Assembly (NCBI GenBank): GCA_964537875.1 | Contig: CAZIDN010000128.1 | Location: 1 to 7,502 of the forward strand | Reading direction: 5' to 3' | DNA from: JAPKZH01 sp964537875 | GTDB lineage: Bacteria; Acidobacteriota; Aminicenantia; Aminicenantales; UBA4085 | Length of the DNA: 7,502 nucleotides | Shown here: positions 1-4,966 of the stretch, one piece after another | Layout: each line of letters starts with the position of its first letter | Position numbering within the stretch: the first letter of the stretch is position 1 | Notes under the pieces: generated by a model | What the model saw: only the letters and a program-made list of their open reading frames with translations | Databases searched by the model: none | Told to the model about the DNA's origin: nothing | Translations under genes and position numbers: made by a program

Positions 1-85
1 GCCGACGGGGCCCCCCTCCGCTACGGGGGCTTTAGGGCGGCCTAAGCGCCGCCCACACATTGTCACTTTATTTATTACGTTTGTA
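1..85. repeat. GC-rich hairpin repeats downstream of galK (element cut by window edge)
   Basis: This gene-free stretch follows the galK stop codon on the minus strand. Positions 7-31 match positions 1503-1527 in the same orientation with a single C/T difference. Each copy forms a hairpin, here GCCCCC (10-15) with GGGGGC (25-30). A second perfect 7-bp stem follows, GGGCGGC (35-41) with GCCGCCC (48-54). The order of hairpin then GGGCG-rich arm resembles the right half of the 1429-1556 element, so this is probably the right part of another copy whose left part lies outside the window. The stems could slow or end galK transcription, but no T-run follows them, so I do not call an intrinsic terminator. 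Confidence 0.6.
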
Positions 86-1282
86 TTAGCTCTCGACAAT
101 CTCCGTTCCAGATTTCAGCGTGCTGATATAAAACTTGGGATTTTTGCCGAATTGGCCACGAAACGCCCGGGCGACCACTGTCTCGAACTCCTCAACCGCT
201 TTTTCCTCGAGAAGGTTGATCGTGCAGCCGCCGAATCCGGCCCCCATCATCCGGGCGCCGAGAACGCCTTTAATCCCGGAGGCCGCCTCAACCAGAACGT
301 CGAGCTCGCGGCAGCTCACCTCATAATCGTCGCGCAGTCCGCTATGGGAGCCGAACATGCGCTGCCCGAAAGAATGAAAATCGCTTTTTCGAAGGTCCGC
401 GCAGGCCTGTTCGACCCTGGCGTTCTCGCGGATGACATAATCGCACCTCTTATAGACAACCGGGTCGATTTCAGGACGATGGGCCTCGAGAAGCTCAAGA
501 GATACATCCCTGAGGCTCTTCAAGCCCGGAGCGTATTTGGCCAGGAGGTTGACGCCGGATTCGCACTGCTGCCTGCGAACGTTATACTCGGATGAAGCCA
601 GCTCTCTTTTGACCAGGGTATCGCAGAGGACGATGCGGAGGTCCGGCCGGTCGAACGGATAGTATTCGTAATCCAGACTCCGGCAGTCCAGCTTGAGCAC
701 CGACCTCGGCCGGCCAAAGACGTTGATGAACTGGTCCATGATGCCGCAGCGCACCCCGACAAACTCGTTTTCGGCCTTCTGGGCCAGTTTGACGAGAGTC
801 AGCGGGTCCAGGCCGAGGCCGAAGATTTTATTCAGGGCAAAGGCCAGCCCGGCCTCGATGGCCGCTGACGAAGACATGCCCGCGCCGATGGGGATATCCC
901 CGCCGAAGACGCATTGGAATCCGGAGATCGAGCAGCCCGCCTTCTGGAGCTCGTCGGCAACGCCCATCAGGTAGTTCGGCCAGCCTTTTTGGCTTTTGGC
1001 CAAGCCGCTCAAGTTAAATTCGTGGCTTTCTCCCAAATCGTAGGCGTAGACCGCACAACTCCTTCCTTTTCCCGGAGCGATGGCGAAATAGATGGCCTTA
1101 TCGACGGCCGCCGGCAGGACAAAACCCTCGTTGTAATCGGTGTGCTCGCCGATGAGGTTGACCCGTCCGGGCGACCTAACCAGCAGGGGCTTTTCCTTGA
1201 AGGTCTGATGGAATTTTTCCCGAATGGAGAGGATGCGGTCCGCCGGCGCGCCTCCCGAAAGACTTTTAGCGGACTTCGACAT
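86..1282 (-). CDS. galK: Galactokinase
   Basis: The enzyme phosphorylates alpha-D-galactose with ATP to galactose-1-phosphate, the committing cytoplasmic step of the Leloir pathway. The 398-residue product is normal for the family and has all three GHMP-kinase motifs. The galactokinase signature GRVNLIGEHTDYNEG is at residues 39-53, with sugar-binding E46, H47 and D49. The glycine/serine-rich ATP loop PIGAGMSSSAA is at 131-141, and the C-terminal motif GARMMGAGFGGC at 342-353. D183 in CGIMDQF is the expected catalytic base. The frame is open upstream to an ATG at 1435, but that extension has no family similarity. The ATG at 1282 has GGAG at 1293-1296 (spacer 10) and a plausible promoter upstream of it, so I prefer it. 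No galT, galE or transporter is adjacent, so the gene appears solitary. Identification is very secure; the start is fairly secure. Confidence 0.96.
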   Translation of the reverse strand: MSKSAKSLSGGAPADRILSIREKFHQTFKEKPLLVRSPGRVNLIGEHTDYNEGFVLPAAVDKAIYFAIAPGKGRSCAVYAYDLGESHEFNLSGLAKSQKGWPNYLMGVADELQKAGCSISGFQCVFGGDIPIGAGMSSSAAIEAGLAFALNKIFGLGLDPLTLVKLAQKAENEFVGVRCGIMDQFINVFGRPRSVLKLDCRSLDYEYYPFDRPDLRIVLCDTLVKRELASSEYNVRRQQCESGVNLLAKYAPGLKSLRDVSLELLEAHRPEIDPVVYKRCDYVIRENARVEQACADLRKSDFHSFGQRMFGSHSGLRDDYEVSCRELDVLVEAASGIKGVLGARMMGAGFGGCTINLLEEKAVEEFETVVARAFRGQFGKNPKFYISTLKSGTEIVES

Positions 1283-1316
1283 CTTCAGCTTTCTCCATTT
1301 GGACGATCCGGGGCAC
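1266..1316 (-). other. Possible short leader ORF overlapping the galK start
   Basis: The best Shine-Dalgarno match in the galK leader, GGGAGGAGGG (plus-strand 1326-1335), is not positioned for galK. It lies 9 nt before a GTG at 1316 that opens a 16-codon frame, out of frame with galK, ending in TAA at 1266-1268, just inside the galK coding region. Translation of this leader would bring ribosomes onto the galK start, as in translational coupling. The peptide is too short to compare with families and the start is not ATG, so it may be chance in a purine-rich leader. Confidence 0.25.
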
Positions 1317-1364
1317 GTTTTTCTTCCCTCCTCCCAGAAAAATGGCGCGGAAAATGAAAAGAGA

Positions 1365-1393
1365 GAAATATCACAGCCCTCGGGGTATGTCAA
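1365..1393 (-). promoter_or_regulatory. Putative sigma-70 promoter for galK
   Basis: On the minus strand a perfect -35 hexamer TTGACA (plus-strand 1388-1393) is followed after 17 bp by TATTTC (1365-1370), a weak -10. Alternatively GATATT (1367-1372) lies at 15 bp, preceded by TG. Transcription would start near 1358, leaving about 75 nt of leader and excluding the ATG at 1435. The -35 is strong and the -10 is poor. Confidence 0.4.
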
Positions 1394-1428
1394 ATCACGA
1401 AGCGGCATTGGAAGCATCCAAATATGTG

Positions 1429-1556
1429 ATTTCAAAGAGGCGTTGGCATCGCCCCCCGCCCCCTAGGGAACCAGTCCCGTCGGTTCCCCCCATAAAAAAA
1501 ATGGGGCCCCCCTCCGCTATGGGGGCTCAGGGGCGAAGCCAACGCCTCCTTGAAAT
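1429..1556. repeat. 128-bp palindromic, MITE-like element with internal hairpins
   Basis: The 27-nt arms 1429-1455 and 1530-1556 are inverted repeats matching at 25 of 27 positions. Between them lie three smaller hairpins: GGGAACC (1466-1472) with GGTTCCC (1482-1488), CCCCAT (1488-1493) with ATGGGG (1501-1506) around an A-run, and GCCCCC (1506-1511) with GGGGGC (1521-1526). It has no coding capacity. The third hairpin module recurs at 7-31, on the other side of galK, so this is a dispersed repeat rather than a single-copy structure. The terminal inverted repeats suggest a non-autonomous element, but I see no clear target-site duplication and no transposase in the window. Confidence 0.7.
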
Positions 1557-1561
1557 TAAAA

Positions 1562-1620
1562 TGTCAAGGAATCGGGGACATATACTTTGTGTGTCCCCAA
1601 CTTCAGGGGCGATTCCGACA
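1562..1620. repeat. Nested hairpin (REP-like) upstream of the bactofilin gene
   Basis: The outer arms are TGTC (1562-1565) plus GGAATCG (1568-1574), pairing with CGATTCC (1610-1616) plus GACA (1617-1620), with an AA bulge on the left. Inside sits a second stem, GGGGACA (1574-1580) with TGTCCCC (1592-1598), extended by a G-U pair. GGGGACA-type hairpins of this kind are typical of REP-like repeats mobilised by REP-associated tyrosine transposases. That link is family knowledge, since no such gene is present here. The structure ends about 35 bp before the -35 hexamer at 1655. Confidence 0.5.
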
Positions 1621-1654
1621 CCGATAGAAAATCACACAAACGCTTACCGCGGCA

Positions 1655-1684
1655 TTGACTTTCAAGGAAGAAGACCGCTATAAT
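1655..1684 (+). promoter_or_regulatory. Sigma-70 promoter for the bactofilin gene
   Basis: TTGACT (1655-1660, one mismatch from consensus) and a perfect TATAAT (1679-1684) are separated by 18 bp. Transcription would start near 1691, giving a leader of about 29 nt containing AGGTGA (1708-1713) six nt before the ATG at 1720. It is the best promoter match in the window and suggests constitutive expression by the housekeeping sigma factor. Confidence 0.8.
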
Positions 1685-1719
1685 CTGACACGAATTTCCG
1701 GGGAGAGAGGTGAGCGCTC

Positions 1720-2097
1720 ATGCCGAGACCGGACGAACAAAGTCCTGCCGAAAAAACCTGGAATCCTGTTCCTGAAAAAGCGACGATGCTGGGTCCGACC
1801 ATCGTCGCGAGCGGCGAGCTCGCCGGCCAAGAAGACCTTGTCATCAAGGGCGCATTCAAGGGCAAGATTCAGCTGCCGAAGCACAGCCTTTTTATCGAAG
1901 CCGGAGCCCAGGTGGAAGCGGAGATCGCCGCCGTCAATGTCATCTTGAACGGAAACCTGACGGGAAGCATCCTGGCCTCCGGGAAAGTCCAGGTCTCCTC
2001 GTCGGGCAGGATGAAGGGCGATATCACGGCGGCCAAGGTCTCGGTCCTGGACGGCGCCCAATTCAAAGGCAGCATCAAAATAAAAAAGGGGAACTGA
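1720..2097 (+). CDS. Bactofilin family polymer-forming protein
   Basis: Bactofilins are small cytoskeletal proteins that polymerise without nucleotides into filaments or membrane-associated patches and organise cell shape, polarity or wall synthesis. The 125-residue product has the expected design. A short proline- and charge-rich tail (about 1-22) is followed by a core of about 95 residues (about 24-118) with the repeating short beta-strand and glycine pattern of a right-handed beta-helix, for example SGELAGQEDLVIKGAFKGKI and GNLTGSILASGKVQVSSSGR. It ends in a lysine-rich tail. There is no signal peptide or membrane segment. AGGTGA lies six nt before the ATG, with a strong promoter upstream. 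Bactofilin genes often neighbour M23 peptidase genes, but none is here. The last codons double as the opposite-strand terminator of the convergent gene. Confidence 0.92.
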   Translation: MPRPDEQSPAEKTWNPVPEKATMLGPTIVASGELAGQEDLVIKGAFKGKIQLPKHSLFIEAGAQVEAEIAAVNVILNGNLTGSILASGKVQVSSSGRMKGDITAAKVSVLDGAQFKGSIKIKKGN

Positions 2098-2109
2098 AGA
2101 CAGTCCCCC
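2077..2109 (-). terminator. Intrinsic terminator of the CsgG-like gene, embedded in the bactofilin 3' end
   Basis: Read on the minus strand, GGGGACTG (plus 2101-2108), a TCTT loop, and CAG-T-TCCCC form an 8-bp stem with a one-base bulge, followed directly by TTTTTTATTTT (plus 2077-2087). It begins 38 nt past the stop codon of the convergent gene. On the plus strand the same hairpin contains the bactofilin stop codon (2095-2097) but is followed only by a mixed C/T stretch, so termination in that direction would be weak. Confidence 0.8.
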
Positions 2110-2145
2110 TTCCTCTTAAATGAAGTCTCTTTCGTAGACTCGGAA

Positions 2146-2874
2146 TTATCTGATGTCGATCACGCCCTTGGTCCGCTCTCTTCTCTTCTGCTCCATCTCA
2201 TCCCATTTCTTCATACAACGATCGTCTTTGCCCCTGGCCATGGAGCATTCCAGATACTCCGAGAGGTAGACGACGCAGGCGCGGATCGCCTTTCCGGCCG
2301 GGGTCCGGTCAAAGCCGCCGGCGCGCAGGGAAACGTTTCTGATCGAGAGGCCGCCCTCAAGCCCGATCCCTTTGGCTTCGGCTTCAAGCGTCCGGGCATC
2401 GACGATCTCTCCGGTCTCCGTGTTGATGATCTTGAGGTCGACCGCGACATATGTTTTTTCTTTTGACCCCCCCAGGCTGAGGCCCCCGACACTGATGCCT
2501 CCGCTTTTGCCTTTCGTCGATTCATCATAAGAAGAAACCGTCGCGGCCACCAGAAACTGGGCACCCTTGAGCCTCTTCATCTGGACCTTTGTCGCCTCGC
2601 TGACGCGGTCCGAGGCGCTCAAATCCTGCTCGCCCAAAACGGCGTCGAGTTCCTTCCGTTCCAGGATCTGGAAAGCCTTTGTGCTGACCAGTTCCGATGC
2701 GAGCATGTCCGACAGCTCCTCTCCGACCGACGCACTCCACCAGCCGGCGCTCGTGTGATTGGTGAATCTCAAGACGCCGACCCGGGGTTTTTCCTGGGCG
2801 ATGGAAAAGCCGGCCGCCGCCAGAAAAACGCCCAGCGCCAATAACGCGCATGCCCAGACAATGGTTTTTCTCAT
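2146..2874 (-). CDS. CsgG-family exported protein
   Basis: The 242-residue product starts with a Sec signal peptide: MRKT, then a hydrophobic stretch to about residue 24, with likely cleavage near FSIAQ at 24-27. There is no lipobox cysteine before the mature part, so it is probably soluble in the periplasm or secreted rather than a lipoprotein. The mature part looks like the CsgG domain: RVGVLRFTNHT at the start, then GEELSDMLASELVSTKAFQILERKELDAVLGEQ split over the next 45 residues, AQFLVAATVSSY, a glycine/serine-rich loop, and VDLKIINTETGEIVDARTLE. True CsgG forms the outer-membrane curli secretion pore, but this protein lacks the lipid anchor and has no csg neighbours. The role is therefore unknown, perhaps an envelope assembly factor. 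C200, C210 and C220 are spaced exactly ten apart in a charged C-terminal tail. AGGAGG (2878-2883) precedes the ATG by four nt. Confidence 0.8.
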   Translation of the reverse strand: MRKTIVWACALLALGVFLAAAGFSIAQEKPRVGVLRFTNHTSAGWWSASVGEELSDMLASELVSTKAFQILERKELDAVLGEQDLSASDRVSEATKVQMKRLKGAQFLVAATVSSYDESTKGKSGGISVGGLSLGGSKEKTYVAVDLKIINTETGEIVDARTLEAEAKGIGLEGGLSIRNVSLRAGGFDRTPAGKAIRACVVYLSEYLECSMARGKDDRCMKKWDEMEQKRRERTKGVIDIR

Positions 2875-2900
2875 GCATCCTCCTAATTTTTATCCTTTTT

Positions 2901-2929
2901 AGTTTAATATGATGGAAGAAACTTTTCAA
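2901..2929 (-). promoter_or_regulatory. Sigma-70 promoter for the CsgG-like gene
   Basis: On the minus strand TTGAAA (plus 2924-2929) and TAAACT (plus 2901-2906) are separated by exactly 17 bp. Transcription would start near 2894, giving a leader of about 20 nt that carries the AGGAGG ribosome binding site. It lies back to back with the uvrB promoter, and their upstream parts overlap. Confidence 0.55.
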
Positions 2930-2949
2930 CGACTTTTTTGGTATATAAT
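2923..2949 (+). promoter_or_regulatory. Putative uvrB promoter giving a nearly leaderless mRNA
   Basis: A perfect TATAAT is at 2944-2949. The best -35 is poor: TTTTCA at 2923-2928, with a short 15-bp spacer. Transcription would start about seven nt after the -10, at or within a base or two of the ATG at 2957. I see no convincing LexA-type operator in the 82-bp intergenic region. Confidence 0.5.
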
Positions 2950-2956
2950 TGGGTCG

Positions 2957-4951
2957 ATGGACGCCTTCAGACTCCGCTCCGAATTTTCGGCCAAGGGCGA
3001 CCAGGTCCAGGCCATCGAAGCCTTGGCCGCAGGATGGGAGGACGGTCTCCGGCACCAGGTTTTGATGGGGGTGACAGGCTCCGGGAAGACGTTCACCATG
3101 GCCAATATCATCGAAAAAGCCAACCGGCCGGTGCTCGTCATCTCCCACAATAAAACCCTGGCCGCCCAGCTCTATCAGGAATTCCGCCGGTTTTTCCCCG
3201 GCAACGCGGTCGAGTATTTCGTCAGCTATTACGACTACTACCAGCCCGAGGCCTATATCCCCTCGTCCAACACCTACATCGCCAAGGAGGCTACGATCAA
3301 CGACGAGATCGACCGGATGCGGCTGTGCGCGACGAACTCCCTGTTTGCCCGGCGCGACGTGATCATCGTCGCCTCCGTCTCCTGCATCTACGGCATCGGC
3401 GCTCCGGACACCTACTATTCCATGAGCTTCAGCCTGGCCGCCGGCCAGAAGATTTCCCGGAAGCAGATCCTCAAGAACCTCGTCGAGATCCAGTATGAGC
3501 GCCAGGAAGCCGATTTCAAAAGGGGAAGCTTCCGGGTTCGCGGCGACATTATCGAGATCTTTCCTTCCTACGAAGATTCGGCCTTGCGCATCGAGCTTGA
3601 AGAGGACCATGTCAGAAGGATCTCCTCCATCGATCCTCTTCTCGGGAAGACGCTGAACGTCTTCGAAAAGATCATCATCCACCCGCGAACGTTTTTCTCA
3701 ACGCCGAAGGCCATTCTCGACACGGCCGTCCTGGGCATCGAAAAAGAGCTCGAGGGACGTATCGCTTTCTTCAAGAGCCAGGGGAAGATCATCGAGGCCG
3801 AGAGGATCGAGGAGCGGACGCTCTACGACCTGGACATGCTCAGGGAATTCGGCTATTGTCCGGGCATCGAAAACTACTCGCTCTACCTCAGCCGGCGACG
3901 GCCGGGAGAACCGCCCTACACGCTGCTGGATTACTTCCCCCGGGACTTTTTGATCATCATCGATGAATCCCATGCGACCGTCCCTCAAATCGGCGGGATG
4001 TACCACGGCGACAGGTCGAGGAAGCAGACGCTCATCGAGCACGGCTTCCGCTTACCGTCGGCCCTCGACAACCGCCCTCTGAATTTCCAGGAGTTTGAAA
4101 GCCGGGTCAACCAGGTTTTGTATGTATCGGCTACGCCGGCCTCCTATGAGCTCAAGAAGTCCGGAAAGCAGGTCGTCGAACAGATCATCCGGCCGACGGG
4201 GCTGACCGACCCGGAAATCGAAGTCCGGCCGGTCAAAGGCCAGGTCGATAACCTCTTGAAGGAGATCCAGGTCCTGGCCGAAAAGGATGAAAGGACTCTG
4301 GTCACGACGCTGACCAAGCGAATGGCCGAGGATCTGACCCGCCATTATCATGAGCTCGGCCTCCGCGTCCGCTACCTCCATTCCGAGATCGAAACCCTGG
4401 ACCGGGTGAAGATCCTGAGGGATTTGAGGAAGGGGCAGTTTGACGCGCTGGTCGGGATCAACCTCCTCAGGGAGGGCTTGGACCTTCCGGAAGTTTCCCT
4501 GGTCGCCATTCTGGATGCGGACAAGGAAGGTTTCCTCCGCTCGGCCAGCTCCCTGATCCAGACCTTCGGGCGGGCGGCGCGGAACGTCAACGGCAGGGCG
4601 ATCCTGTATGCGGACACCATCACCGGCTCGATGAAACAGGCCATCGCCGAGACCAACCGCCGGCGGAAGATCCAGCAGGATTATAACTTGAGGAACAACA
4701 TCACGCCCCAGTCGATCCGGAAGCGGATCGATGAAGTCCTGACCAGCGTCTATGAACGGGATTACCTGGACTACACCCGCATCGCCGAGGACAAAGAATT
4801 TTATCTTTCGCCGCAGAAGCGCAAGGAAAAGATCGATCAGCTGGAGAAATGGATGAAGGACGCCGCCAAAAACCTGGAATTCGAAAAGGCGGCCAAGCTG
4901 CGCGACGAGATCGTCAAGCTGAAGAAGCGCGAATTGGAGCTTGAGCTTTAA
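2957..4951 (+). CDS. uvrB: UvrABC excinuclease subunit B
   Basis: UvrB is the ATP-dependent damage-verifying helicase of nucleotide excision repair. It is loaded on DNA by UvrA and then recruits UvrC. The 664-residue product matches the usual family length. Visible elements are Walker A GVTGSGKT (38-45), the damage-probing beta-hairpin with the tyrosine cluster YYDYYQPEAYIP (91-102), the Walker B DESH box (336-339), GINLLREGLDLPEVSLVAI, motif VI QTFGRAARN (535-543), and a C-terminal UVR domain (about 625-657) that contacts UvrC. The frame is open back to 2909. The ATG at 2957 fits the family N-terminus (FRLRSEFSAKGDQVQAI), and the earlier ATGs have no ribosome binding site and lie upstream of the TATAAT. 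No clear Shine-Dalgarno precedes 2957 either, fitting leaderless translation. All catalytic motifs look intact. It is followed by uvrC after 15 bp. Confidence 0.97.
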   Translation: MDAFRLRSEFSAKGDQVQAIEALAAGWEDGLRHQVLMGVTGSGKTFTMANIIEKANRPVLVISHNKTLAAQLYQEFRRFFPGNAVEYFVSYYDYYQPEAYIPSSNTYIAKEATINDEIDRMRLCATNSLFARRDVIIVASVSCIYGIGAPDTYYSMSFSLAAGQKISRKQILKNLVEIQYERQEADFKRGSFRVRGDIIEIFPSYEDSALRIELEEDHVRRISSIDPLLGKTLNVFEKIIIHPRTFFSTPKAILDTAVLGIEKELEGRIAFFKSQGKIIEAERIEERTLYDLDMLREFGYCPGIENYSLYLSRRRPGEPPYTLLDYFPRDFLIIIDESHATVPQIGGMYHGDRSRKQTLIEHGFRLPSALDNRPLNFQEFESRVNQVLYVSATPASYELKKSGKQVVEQIIRPTGLTDPEIEVRPVKGQVDNLLKEIQVLAEKDERTLVTTLTKRMAEDLTRHYHELGLRVRYLHSEIETLDRVKILRDLRKGQFDALVGINLLREGLDLPEVSLVAILDADKEGFLRSASSLIQTFGRAARNVNGRAILYADTITGSMKQAIAETNRRRKIQQDYNLRNNITPQSIRKRIDEVLTSVYERDYLDYTRIAEDKEFYLSPQKRKEKIDQLEKWMKDAAKNLEFEKAAKLRDEIVKLKKRELELEL

Positions 4952-4966
4952 AGAAAAGAACGGCTC

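Noticed and set aside
1283..1435. N-terminal extension of galK to the ATG at 1435
   Set aside because: The added 51 residues do not look like galactokinase, lack a ribosome binding site, begin inside the palindromic element, and lie upstream of the likely promoter.
2124..2140. Small hairpin AGTCT...AGACT between the convergent genes
   Set aside because: The stem is only 5 bp with no T-run on either strand, and the strong terminator at 2077-2109 already accounts for minus-strand termination.
2848..2852. Lipobox cysteine (C9) in the CsgG-like signal peptide
   Set aside because: The residue lies too near the N-terminus and is preceded by V-W-A, which does not fit a lipobox; the hydrophobic core continues past it.
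2909..2956. Earlier uvrB start codons at 2909 and 2912
   Set aside because: They have no Shine-Dalgarno, sit before the TATAAT box, and add residues absent from typical UvrB N-termini.
2875..2956. LexA/SOS box in front of uvrB
   Set aside because: The AT-rich stretch near TATATAAT lacks the paired half-sites of either the Gram-negative or Gram-positive LexA operator, and LexA sites vary too much among phyla to call one here.
2525..3682. 385-codon open frame on the minus strand across the CsgG-like gene and uvrB
   Set aside because: It overlaps the true minus-strand gene in another frame and the uvrB coding region, and has no family resemblance. It is a shadow of GC-rich coding DNA.
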